Source: Rhizobium sp. (lineage in GTDB: Bacteria; Pseudomonadota; Alphaproteobacteria; Rhizobiales; Rhizobiaceae). From it: 16,173 nt of DNA. Of this stretch, positions 6,627 through 13,825 are shown one piece after another. A program made the position numbers and the translations under genes. The stretch lies in NCBI GenBank assembly GCA_003501385.1, contig DNPN01000022.1, positions 42,127 to 58,299 of the forward strand, read 5' to 3'. The notes below the pieces were generated by a model. The model saw only the letters and a list, made by a program, of their open reading frames with translations, was not told the DNA's origin and did no database searches. How positions within the stretch are numbered: position 1 is the first letter of the stretch; the number at the start of each line of letters is the position of its first letter.

Positions 6627-6712
6627 CAAGCGAGATGTGTGAATAGATCCCTCGATAAAACACAATTTCAGGTCCATAATCAGCGATAACACGGATCGCA
6701 AGGGGCAAAACA

Positions 6713-7996
6713 ATGCTGGGTAACCCTCGTTCTCATGGGCTTTGGGAAAAAACCGCGCCGGTCGCGCCCGCAGCGTCGCCGCTGCATGACAATATCATTG
6801 CCGATGTGGTGGTGGTGGGTGCGGGCTACACTGGCCTTTCCGCTGCCCTGCATCTGGCCGAGGCTGGTCTTTCCGTTGCTTTGCTTGAGGCGGTTGAGGT
6901 TGGTTTTGGCGGTGCGGGTCGCAATGTCGGCCTGATCAATGGTGGCATGTGGGTGATGCCCGATGATGTGCCGAAAGTGCTGGGTGCCGAGCACGGCGAG
7001 CGGGCTTTGCGCCAGCTAGGCGAAGCGCCGCTTCTGGTGCGCGAAGTGATCGAAAAACACCGGATTGAGTGCGAACTGCAGACCAACGGCACGCTGCATC
7101 TTGCGGTGGGGGCGGAAGGGGTAAGTGAGCTGCAAGAGCGCCACCGGCAATGGACGGCGCGTGGAGCCCCGGTTGAGCTTCTCTCCAGCGATGAGACGGC
7201 GCGGCGGGTAGGAAGTCATGGCTATGCTGGCGCTTTGTTTGATCCCCGCGCAGGCACGCTTCAGCCGCTGGCCTATGCGCGTGGGCTTGCCCATGCTGCG
7301 GTTCACGCAGGGGTGCATTTGTTTACCGCCAGCCCTGTGACGGGTGCGCGCCAAGAGGGCGAGGATTGGCGGGTGGAAACGGCGCGCGGCAGCGTCTCCT
7401 GCCAATGGGTGATTGTTGCCACTGATGCCTATTCCATCGGCCCGTGGAAAAGCGTGCGTGAAGAGCAGATGCATCTGCCCTATTTCAATTTTGCCACCAA
7501 ACCGCTGGGCGATAACCTGCGCCGCGCCATTTTGCCAAACCGCGAGGGCTGTTGGGATACCAAGGAGATTCTCTCCTCCTTCCGTATGGATCAGGCTGGG
7601 CGGCTGGTGTTTGGCAGCGTTGGTGCCTTGCGCAACACGGGCGCTGCCGTGCATCGCGCCTGGGCCAAGCGCAGCCTCAAACGCCTGTTTCCGCAATTGG
7701 GCGATGTTGAATTTGAAGCCGAATGGTATGGCAAGATTGGCATGACCACGGATGCCGTGCCGCGTTTTCATCGGTTTGATAAACGGGTTGTTGGCTTTTC
7801 CGGCTACAACGGACGTGGTATCGCTCCGGGCACAACATTTGGCAAAACCTTGGCTGAGTTGGTGCTGGGCAAGATTTCGGAAGAGGATTTGCCGCTCCCG
7901 CTCAGCGATCCGCAAAGCATCGGCTTTCGCGCCATGAAAGAGGCTTATTACGAGCTGGGTGCGCAAGTGGCGCATCTGGCGGAAAACCGCTTTTAA
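6713..7996 (+). CDS. amaA: L-Pipecolate oxidase (FAD-dependent, AmaA-like)
   Basis: This 427-residue FAD-dependent oxidoreductase is of the DAO family. The dinucleotide-binding fold starts at residue 31 with VVVVGAGYTG (glycines at 36, 38 and 41) and ends at the ribose-binding E59. GGAGRNVGLINGG (66-78) follows, and a late FSGYNGRGIAPGT probably contacts FAD. The N-terminal pattern (HGLWE near residues 8-12, then the Rossmann motif, GRNVGL, PDDV and LGEAP) matches Pseudomonas putida L-pipecolate oxidase as I recall it. The enzyme oxidises L-pipecolate to delta-1-piperideine-6-carboxylate in lysine catabolism. AAGGGG lies 7 bases before the ATG. It is followed 45 bases later by amaB, the next enzyme of the pathway, which supports this over a generic amino-acid or polyamine oxidase. 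Confidence 0.85.
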   Translation: MLGNPRSHGLWEKTAPVAPAASPLHDNIIADVVVVGAGYTGLSAALHLAEAGLSVALLEAVEVGFGGAGRNVGLINGGMWVMPDDVPKVLGAEHGERALRQLGEAPLLVREVIEKHRIECELQTNGTLHLAVGAEGVSELQERHRQWTARGAPVELLSSDETARRVGSHGYAGALFDPRAGTLQPLAYARGLAHAAVHAGVHLFTASPVTGARQEGEDWRVETARGSVSCQWVIVATDAYSIGPWKSVREEQMHLPYFNFATKPLGDNLRRAILPNREGCWDTKEILSSFRMDQAGRLVFGSVGALRNTGAAVHRAWAKRSLKRLFPQLGDVEFEAEWYGKIGMTTDAVPRFHRFDKRVVGFSGYNGRGIAPGTTFGKTLAELVLGKISEEDLPLPLSDPQSIGFRAMKEAYYELGAQVAHLAENRF

Positions 7997-8041
7997 TCAA
8001 CAGTCACAGTAAAACACGAGCGTTTCGAGGAAAGAAAATCC

Positions 8042-9577
8042 ATGGCCAAAACCGACCTGTCCCATGATGTTGCCAGCATTCTTGCGCAACTTGGCGTGCC
8101 AGCCGATTGCTTGAGTGGCGGCACCCTTGCGGTGACATCACCGATAGACGGCAGCCAGATTGGCAGCCTCAAGACCATTTCTGCCGATGACGCCAAGCTG
8201 GCCATCGATAAAGCCCATGCTGCTTTTCTGGAATGGCGGCTGGTGCCTGCGCCCAAGCGCGGCGAGTTGATCCGCCTGCTGGGTGAAGAGCTGCGCGCCA
8301 ACAAAGAAGCGCTTGGCCGTCTTGTGTCCATCGAGGTTGGCAAGATTGCCTCGGAAGGGCTTGGCGAAGTGCAAGAAATGATCGACATCTGCGATTTCGC
8401 GGTCGGTCTGTCACGCCAGCTTTACGGCCTGACCATTGCCACCGAGCGCGCGGAACACCGGATGATGGAAACCTGGCATCCGCTGGGCGTCACCGGCATT
8501 ATCTCGGCCTTCAATTTCCCGGTTGCCGTCTGGTCGTGGAATGCGGCTCTGGCCATCGTTTGCGGCAATTCCACCGTGTGGAAGCCATCGGAAAAGACCC
8601 CGATCACCGCCCTTGCCACGCAGGCGATTTTTGAACGGGCACTGAAACGCTATAATGATGCGGGTGGTGCGGCCCCGGCAAATCTTAATACGCTGCTGAT
8701 TGGCGAGCGCGCCATTGGCGAAGTGCTGGTGGATCACCCCAAGGTGCCGCTGGTGTCTGCGACAGGCTCCACCGCCATGGGTCGCATTGTTGGTCCGCGT
8801 CTGGCTGGTCGCTTTGCCCGCGCCATTCTGGAACTTGGTGGCAACAATGCGGCTATTGTTGCGCCAACCGCCGATCTGGATCTGACACTTCGTGGCGTTG
8901 CTTTCTCTGCCATGGGCACGGCGGGCCAGCGTTGCACATCGCTGCGTCGCCTGTTTGTGCATGACAGCGTTTATGATGCTCTTGTGCCACGGCTGATCAA
9001 GGCTTATGGCTCGGTGGCGATTGGTAATCCGCTGGAAACCAGCACGCTGGTTGGTCCGCTGATCGATAAGGGTGCCTATGACAACATGCAGAAGGCGCTC
9101 TCCGCTGCCAAAGCTGCTGGCGGCACCGTGCATGGTGGCGCGCGCGTCAATGAAGATGCAGGTGCGGATGCCTATTACGTGCGCCCTGCCATTGTTGAGA
9201 TCGTCTCGCAGACCGGCCCTGTGAAGGATGAGACTTTTGCGCCCATTCTTTACGTGATCCGCTATTCGGATTTCTCTGAGGCACTGGCGCTGAACAATGA
9301 TGTGCCACAGGGCCTCTCATCATCGATCTTCACCAATGATCTGCGCGAGGCGGAAGCCTTTGTGTCGGATCGCGGTTCTGATTGCGGCATTGCCAATGTC
9401 AACATCGGCCCTTCCGGTGCCGAAATCGGCGGTGCTTTTGGCGGTGAAAAAGAAACCGGCGGTGGCCGCGAATCCGGTTCCGACGCCTGGAAGGCCTATA
9501 TGCGCCGTGCCACCAACACGTTTAACTTCGGACGCTCGCTGCCCTTGGCGCAGGGCGTGAAGTTCGATGTGGAATAA
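8042..9577 (+). CDS. amaB: L-Delta-1-piperideine-6-carboxylate (alpha-aminoadipate semialdehyde) dehydrogenase AmaB
   Basis: This 511-residue cytoplasmic NAD-dependent aldehyde dehydrogenase is of the ALDH7 type. The catalytic residues are E264 (LELGGNN) and C298 (GTAGQRCTS), with the cofactor-loop motif TGSTAMG at 241-247. The run SIEVGKIASEGLGEVQEMID (97-116) and FNFPVAVW are typical of the piperideine-6-carboxylate dehydrogenase branch. The enzyme oxidises the open-chain semialdehyde made by AmaA to L-2-aminoadipate. Length is normal for the family (about 500-510). The start has GAGGAAAG upstream. It shares the amaA transcript (45-base gap with nothing notable) and ends at a strong terminator. 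No other lysine-degradation gene, such as a racemase, D-lysine aminotransferase or ketimine reductase, is in the window. Confidence 0.92.
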   Translation: MAKTDLSHDVASILAQLGVPADCLSGGTLAVTSPIDGSQIGSLKTISADDAKLAIDKAHAAFLEWRLVPAPKRGELIRLLGEELRANKEALGRLVSIEVGKIASEGLGEVQEMIDICDFAVGLSRQLYGLTIATERAEHRMMETWHPLGVTGIISAFNFPVAVWSWNAALAIVCGNSTVWKPSEKTPITALATQAIFERALKRYNDAGGAAPANLNTLLIGERAIGEVLVDHPKVPLVSATGSTAMGRIVGPRLAGRFARAILELGGNNAAIVAPTADLDLTLRGVAFSAMGTAGQRCTSLRRLFVHDSVYDALVPRLIKAYGSVAIGNPLETSTLVGPLIDKGAYDNMQKALSAAKAAGGTVHGGARVNEDAGADAYYVRPAIVEIVSQTGPVKDETFAPILYVIRYSDFSEALALNNDVPQGLSSSIFTNDLREAEAFVSDRGSDCGIANVNIGPSGAEIGGAFGGEKETGGGRESGSDAWKAYMRRATNTFNFGRSLPLAQGVKFDVE

Positions 9578-9597
9578 GCGATAATCGCTTGAACAGG

Positions 9598-9631
9598 AAA
9601 GCCCTCCGTCCCCGCGACGGAGGCTTTTTTT
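9598..9631 (+). terminator. Intrinsic terminator after amaB, abutting the convergent AraC-type gene
   Basis: AAAGCCCTCCGTC (9598-9610) pairs with GACGGAGGCTTT (from 9616) through about 12 base pairs with one bulged C, followed by seven Ts ending at 9631. It is a strong plus-strand terminator. The last Ts overlap the stop codon (9630-9632) of the convergent regulator gene. The hairpin also forms on the minus strand, but the tail there is CTTTCC, so it is less clearly a terminator in that direction. Confidence 0.88.
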
Positions 9632-10556
9632 ATGCCGCCTGTTTGCCGCCCTTGACCCGCATGCGGCGGCGATATTGCACCGGCTTTTCCATAAACCGCC
9701 GCTGAAAAGCATCATAAAACGTGGACAGCGAGCCAAAGCCCGATTCATAGGCCACTTCGGTAATCGGCAGATCGGTGGCGATCAACAGGGATTGGGCGGT
9801 GTCCAACCGATGGCGAACAATGGCTTGGTTGATGGTCATGCCAACCGCGCGCTTGAACAGCCCCATGGCATAATTGGGATGCAGGCCAGCGGCGCGGCCC
9901 ACATCATCTGCCGAAATATTGCCGGGTGCCTGTTCTCCAATAAAGCGCAGCATTTTTTCCACATGCGGCACCCAGTCATCGCCGCGCTGGCCAAGGCTTG
10001 CCAATGCCGAGCCTTGTTCGCGCAAATCCTGCCAGCCTTCGCGCTCAATCCGCATCACCCGCGCGGTCAACTCTGAGCGAACAATCTCCGTTGCGCCCTC
10101 ATCGCCGCAGAGCAATTCATCGCGCCAGCGCGAAAACACCTCGCGATCCCAGGGTCTGATTTCCAGCGCTTCAATCACAGCACCACGAAACACGGCATCG
10201 CGAAAGCGGCTGAGGCTGGCAAGGCCGAGAAAGACGGACATGGGAACGTAGAGGCAGATGAACAGCGTGCCCTCTTGCCGGTCAATCACTTGATGCGGGA
10301 TCATGCCCCAGAACAGGCACAGCCTACCTTCTGACACGGTCAGTTCGCGCCCATCAAACCAATAGGTCATCGAGCCTTGCAGCACGAAATTCAGCTCGAT
10401 CTGGCTGTGCATGTGCGGGCCAGTCATTTTGTGTACTTCCAGCATCTCGCCCGCACAAAAGCGGTGATCTCCGAACACGACCAGTGGATGGGCGGGATTC
10501 AGCTCCGGGTGGACGGGAACGGATTCATACCGGTTGATTATAGGGGTGTTGGCCAT
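9630..10556 (-). CDS. AraC-family regulator, MelR-like, of the alpha-galactoside operon
   Basis: This 308-residue regulator has an N-terminal cupin-type sugar-sensing domain (about 25-110, with HMHSQIELNFVLQG at 48-61) and a C-terminal AraC-type DNA-binding domain. The two helix-turn-helix units are at about 214-238 and 264-288 (PITEVAYESGFGSLSTFYDA). It resembles E. coli MelR, the melibiose activator: LFWGMIPHQVID (81-92) and LHPNYAMGLFKR (225-236) match MelR segments I recall. The reading frame stays open far upstream to 12038, but that part is antisense to the binding-protein gene. The ATG at 10556 gives the homologue's length (MelR about 302). It is divergent from the alpha-galactosidase/ABC operon, so I infer that it activates that operon in response to an alpha-galactoside. 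Confidence 0.9.
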   Translation of the reverse strand: MANTPIINRYESVPVHPELNPAHPLVVFGDHRFCAGEMLEVHKMTGPHMHSQIELNFVLQGSMTYWFDGRELTVSEGRLCLFWGMIPHQVIDRQEGTLFICLYVPMSVFLGLASLSRFRDAVFRGAVIEALEIRPWDREVFSRWRDELLCGDEGATEIVRSELTARVMRIEREGWQDLREQGSALASLGQRGDDWVPHVEKMLRFIGEQAPGNISADDVGRAAGLHPNYAMGLFKRAVGMTINQAIVRHRLDTAQSLLIATDLPITEVAYESGFGSLSTFYDAFQRRFMEKPVQYRRRMRVKGGKQAA

Positions 10557-10576
10557 GGTGATCTTAGGATACCGGA

Positions 10577-10596
10577 GAAATTTCTGGAAATTCTGG
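10577..10596. promoter_or_regulatory. Candidate AraC-type activator site (tandem repeat)
   Basis: GAAATTTCTGG (10577-10587) is followed immediately by GAAATTCTGG (10587-10596), a direct repeat with a period of 10 bases, one helical turn. It lies about 20 bases before the regulator's own start codon and about 70 bases upstream of the candidate -10 of the divergent operon. Direct half-sites on one DNA face suit AraC-family binding. A further spaced inverted pair, TTTCAC (10634-10639) and GTGAAA (10680-10685), flanks the -10 and may also be regulatory. Confidence 0.35.
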
Positions 10597-10666
10597 TAGA
10601 TTATTACGGGTAGAGCGGAAATGATCAAGCCACTTTCACAGGGGAGCTCGGAGGAGCCTGCTGGTT

Positions 10667-10672
10667 TATAAC
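10667..10672 (+). promoter_or_regulatory. Candidate -10 element of the alpha-galactoside operon
   Basis: TATAAC matches the sigma-70 -10 consensus at 5 of 6 positions. The hexamers 16-18 bases upstream (around GAGCTC at 10644-10649) do not resemble TTGACA, which would suit an activator-dependent promoter. The implied leader is about 75 bases to the binding-protein ATG. Confidence 0.35.
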
Positions 10673-10754
10673 CTTTCCCGTGAAAAGAAGAATTGCTGAC
10701 GCAGACGAAATGGAAGCGACTTGTCCAGTCCGTCTGACCACTAGGGAGGAATGC

Positions 10755-11987
10755 ATGAACCTTTATAAAAGCCTGAGCGGGCTTGCTGTTTCCGCAGTGC
10801 TCGTCTCCACCAACGCCTATGCTGGCCAGATCACCCTCAATTCCGACCAATCCGACCCGGTGCCGAAAAAGGCCATGGAAGAGATGATTGCGGATTTTCA
10901 AAAGCAGCACCCCGACATCACCGTGAAGTGGAATAATTTTGACCATGAAGGCTACAAGGCCGCCGTGCGCAACTTCCTCACGGCCGATGCGCCGGATGTG
11001 ATGGCTTGGTATGCAGGCAACCGCATGGAGCCTTTCGTCAAGGCGGGCATGTTTGAAGATGTCAGCGACATCTGGGCGGCCAACGGGCTGGATGAGCAGC
11101 TGAAATCTGCCGCACCTTCCATGACCATTGATGGCAAGAAATGGGGCGTGCCTTACACTTACTACCAGTGGGGCATTTACTACCGCAAAGACATTTTTGC
11201 CATCCAAGGCATTACCCCGCCCAAGACCTGGGCTGAGCTTCTGGCTGCTTGCGAAAAGCTCAATAAGGCTGGCATTACGCCCTTTACCATCGGCACCAAG
11301 GCGCTTTGGCCCACGGCTGGCTGGTTCGATTACCTCGACCTGCGCGTCAACGGGTATGATTTCCATATGCAGTTGACCTCCGGCAAGGTGCCTTACACCG
11401 ATCCGCGCGTGAAGGCTGTGTTTGAAAAATGGGCCGAGTTGGTCAAGCCGGGCTATTTCCTCAACAACCATGCTGCTCTTGATTGGCAGGATGCCATGCC
11501 GCAATTCGTGCAGGGCAAGGCCGCCATGTATCTGATGGGCAATTTTGCCGTGGCCACCATGAAAATTGGTGGGCTGAAAGACGAGCAGATCGGCTTCCTG
11601 CAATTCCCGGAAATCACCCCCGGCCTGCCATCGGCAGAAGAAGCGCCAACGGATACGTTCCATATTCCGGCAAAAGCCAAGAACAAGGCTGATGCCAAGG
11701 TATTCCTCGCTTACTTGGCGACACCGGAAGCTCAGAGCAAGATCAACGCCACTTTGGGCCAGCTGCCAATCAACAACAAGGCCACCAAGCCGTCTGATCC
11801 AATTCTGGACCAAGGCTTTACCATGCTCTCCAACGCCAAGGCCCTGTCGCAGTTCTATGACCGCGATGCACAGGCCGATATGGCCAAGGCAGGCATGGAA
11901 GGCTTCCAGGAATTCATGGTCAAGCCTGACAAGATCGACCAGATTCTGGCCCGTCTCGATAAGGTCCGCCAGCGGGTCTACAAATAA
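10755..11987 (+). CDS. ABC transporter periplasmic sugar-binding protein (probable alpha-galactosides)
   Basis: This 410-residue extracellular solute-binding protein is of the family 1 (CUT1, maltose/oligosaccharide) type. A Sec signal peptide spans about residues 1-23 with cleavage after AYA before GQITL. The mature part shows the usual features: a first strand near ITLNSDQSDPVP, VMAWYAG, a YRKDIF hinge segment and PKTWAEL. I chose the ATG at 10755 because GGGAGGA is just upstream and it places the signal peptide at the N-terminus. A longer in-frame start at 10680 would add 25 residues before it. It is the first gene of an operon with two permeases, an alpha-galactosidase and an ATPase, so melibiose, raffinose or galactinol are likely ligands. 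That is inferred from context. Confidence 0.9.
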   Translation: MNLYKSLSGLAVSAVLVSTNAYAGQITLNSDQSDPVPKKAMEEMIADFQKQHPDITVKWNNFDHEGYKAAVRNFLTADAPDVMAWYAGNRMEPFVKAGMFEDVSDIWAANGLDEQLKSAAPSMTIDGKKWGVPYTYYQWGIYYRKDIFAIQGITPPKTWAELLAACEKLNKAGITPFTIGTKALWPTAGWFDYLDLRVNGYDFHMQLTSGKVPYTDPRVKAVFEKWAELVKPGYFLNNHAALDWQDAMPQFVQGKAAMYLMGNFAVATMKIGGLKDEQIGFLQFPEITPGLPSAEEAPTDTFHIPAKAKNKADAKVFLAYLATPEAQSKINATLGQLPINNKATKPSDPILDQGFTMLSNAKALSQFYDRDAQADMAKAGMEGFQEFMVKPDKIDQILARLDKVRQRVYK

Positions 11988-12001
11988 CCTCATCCTCCCA
12001 A

Positions 12002-12035
12002 GGACCGGGTGCCTCGCAAATGGGGCACCCGGTCC
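12002..12035 (+). terminator. Strong hairpin between binding-protein and permease genes
   Basis: GGACCGGGTGCC (12002-12013) and GGCACCCGGTCC (12024-12035) form a perfect 12-base-pair GC-rich stem with a 10-base loop, starting 15 bases after the binding-protein stop. The T-run (GATTGTTTTTATGG) is about 10 bases from the stem, so it is not a standard intrinsic terminator. It more likely blocks 3' exonucleases and raises the binding-protein message over the downstream genes. The next gene's GGAGGTG site starts at 12053. Confidence 0.7.
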
Positions 12036-12065
12036 CATTCGATTGTTTTTATGGAGGTGCTCATC

Positions 12066-12974
12066 ATGAGCAATACCGCCACCACATCATCTGGCTTCTG
12101 GAAACGTCACCAGCAGCGTATTGCGCCCATGCTGTTTCTGGCTCCGGGCATTGTGATGTTCATTGTCTATGTCATTTTGCCAATTTTCGAATCCGTCTGG
12201 ATCAGCTTCTTTGACTGGGATGGCCTTGGCCCCAAGGTCTGGGTTGGGCTTGGCAATTATACCGAATTGCTGGGCGATGATGCCTTTTACACATCGCTGG
12301 AAAATAACTTGATCTGGCTGGTGCTCTACCTGCTGGCCATTCCGTTTGGCTTGGCAGTGGCGCTGTTTCTCAACCAGACGGTCACCGGCATTCGTGTTTA
12401 TAAATCCTTGTTTTTCTTTCCTTTTGTGATCAGTCAGGTCGTTGTCGGCCTAATCTTCACATGGTTCTATGCGCCCAATTTCGGCCTGTTCTCGGTGCTG
12501 ATCAAGGATCTCACCGGCATGGATTTTGCCGTGCTGGCCGATGAGCGCTACGTGACCTACGGCATCATCGTCGCTGGCCTGTGGCCGCAGACGGCCTATT
12601 GCATGATCCTCTATTTGACGGGCCTCAACAACATCAACCCCGAGCAGGTCGAAGCCGCCCGCATGGATGGTGCCAAGGGCTGGTCGCTTTTGAAAAACAT
12701 CATTCTGCCGCAGCTGGCCCCGGCCACCTTCATTGCCATGGTGGTGACGGTGATTGGCGCGCTGCGCTCGTTTGACCTTGTCTCGATCATGACCGCAGGC
12801 GGACCTTACGGCTCCAGCCGGGTTCTGTCCTATTACATGTATGAAGAGGCGCTGTCAGAATATGGCTTCCGCATGGGTTATGGCGCGGCGATTGCCGTGG
12901 TTCTGTTCCTGATCATGATGGTGTTCATAACGCTGTTCATTGTTCGCATGTTGTCTCAGGAAAGGAATTCCTGA
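12066..12974 (+). CDS. ABC sugar transporter permease (MalF-type)
   Basis: This 302-residue inner-membrane permease of the CUT1 sugar family has about six hydrophobic segments, the first at about residues 19-43 (APMLFLAPGIVMFIVYVILP). The EAA loop that docks the ATPase is at 196-202 (EAARMDG), followed by IILPQL. I chose the ATG at 12066 because GGAGGTG (12053-12059) sits 6 bases upstream. The longer frame from 12009 would start inside the hairpin. Its stop overlaps the start of the second permease by one base (TGATG). With that permease it should form the channel for the sugar delivered by the upstream binding protein. Confidence 0.92.
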   Translation: MSNTATTSSGFWKRHQQRIAPMLFLAPGIVMFIVYVILPIFESVWISFFDWDGLGPKVWVGLGNYTELLGDDAFYTSLENNLIWLVLYLLAIPFGLAVALFLNQTVTGIRVYKSLFFFPFVISQVVVGLIFTWFYAPNFGLFSVLIKDLTGMDFAVLADERYVTYGIIVAGLWPQTAYCMILYLTGLNNINPEQVEAARMDGAKGWSLLKNIILPQLAPATFIAMVVTVIGALRSFDLVSIMTAGGPYGSSRVLSYYMYEEALSEYGFRMGYGAAIAVVLFLIMMVFITLFIVRMLSQERNS

Positions 12975-13825
12975 TGTTTCCAACCCCTATTCAAAAAGCC
13001 AGCCCACTTGTGCGGATTGGCTATAACGTGATCTTGCCCGTCGCGCTGGTGCTGTGGCTTCTGCCCCTGATTGGCGTGGCGCTGACCTCGATTCGCCCTG
13101 CCAGCGATCTGGCTGCTGGCAATTATTTTGGCATGCCATCCGGCTTTGCAGGCATTGAAAACTATACTGCCGTTTTCCAAAACTCCCCGATTGGCTGGTA
13201 TATTCTCAATTCCTTCAAGATCACCGTTCCCACTGTGATCGGTGCCGTGGCGCTCTCTTGCCTGACGGGTTTTGCCTTGGCGACCTATAAGTTCAAGGGC
13301 AGTCTTGTGCTGTTCTTCCTGTTTGTGGCGGGTAATTTCATTCCCTTCCAGATCTTGATGGTGCCAGTGCGGGATATGACACTCCGCATGGGGCTGTATG
13401 ATACGGTCACGGGTCTTGTGCTGTTTCATGTTGCCTTTCAAACCGGTTTTTGCACGCTGTTCATGCGCAATTTCATCAAGGGCCTGCCGTTTGCGCTGAT
13501 TGAATCGGCGCGGGTGGAAGGCGTGTCAGAATGGCGGATTTTTCGCTACATTGTGTTGCCGCTGATGCGGCCTGCCATTGCGGCGCTGTCTGTGCTGGTC
13601 TTCACCTTTGTGTGGAATGACTATTTCTGGGCCACGGTTCTGGTGCAGAGCCAAAGCGCCATGCCGGTGACGGCGGGCCTGTTTTCGCTGAACGGTCAAT
13701 GGGTTGCAGCCTGGCATCTGGTGTCTGCTGGCTCGATTGTGGCGGCTTTGCCGCCCGTTGCGATGTTTTTCCTGATGCAGCGGCATTTCATTGCCGGGCT
13801 AACGCTTGGAGCGACAAAGGGATGA
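12974..13825 (+). CDS. ABC sugar transporter permease (MalG-type)
   Basis: This 283-residue inner-membrane permease partners the preceding MalF-type protein. It has about six membrane segments, the first at about residues 18-40, a periplasmic stretch with FAGIENYTAVF, and an EAA-type loop at 177-183 (ESARVEG) followed by IVLPLMRP. The C-terminus HFIAGLTLGATKG is typical of MalG-type proteins. AAGGA lies 7 bases upstream of the ATG, which overlaps the previous stop by one base. The gene ends in an ATGA overlap with the alpha-galactosidase gene, so translation of the three genes is probably coupled. Confidence 0.92.
   Translation: MFPTPIQKASPLVRIGYNVILPVALVLWLLPLIGVALTSIRPASDLAAGNYFGMPSGFAGIENYTAVFQNSPIGWYILNSFKITVPTVIGAVALSCLTGFALATYKFKGSLVLFFLFVAGNFIPFQILMVPVRDMTLRMGLYDTVTGLVLFHVAFQTGFCTLFMRNFIKGLPFALIESARVEGVSEWRIFRYIVLPLMRPAIAALSVLVFTFVWNDYFWATVLVQSQSAMPVTAGLFSLNGQWVAAWHLVSAGSIVAALPPVAMFFLMQRHFIAGLTLGATKG

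Noticed and set aside
7016..9133. Long minus-strand frames opposite amaA and amaB
   Set aside because: They are antisense to two genes with intact catalytic motifs, have no recognisable domain, and are His/Gln/Arg-rich as typical shadows are.
9576..9590. Perfect AAGCGAT-a-ATCGCTT palindrome at the amaB stop codon
   Set aside because: It is short and overlaps the stop codon. The strong terminator 8 bases downstream explains the region, so it may be chance.
10557..12038. Minus-strand open frame continuing the AraC-type gene upstream, about 800 codons in total
   Set aside because: The extension is antisense to the well-supported binding-protein gene. Only the part from 10556 encodes a recognisable regulator of normal length.
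13699..13821. In-frame upstream start for the alpha-galactosidase
   Set aside because: It lies wholly inside the permease gene. The ATGA overlap at 13822-13825 is the normal arrangement.
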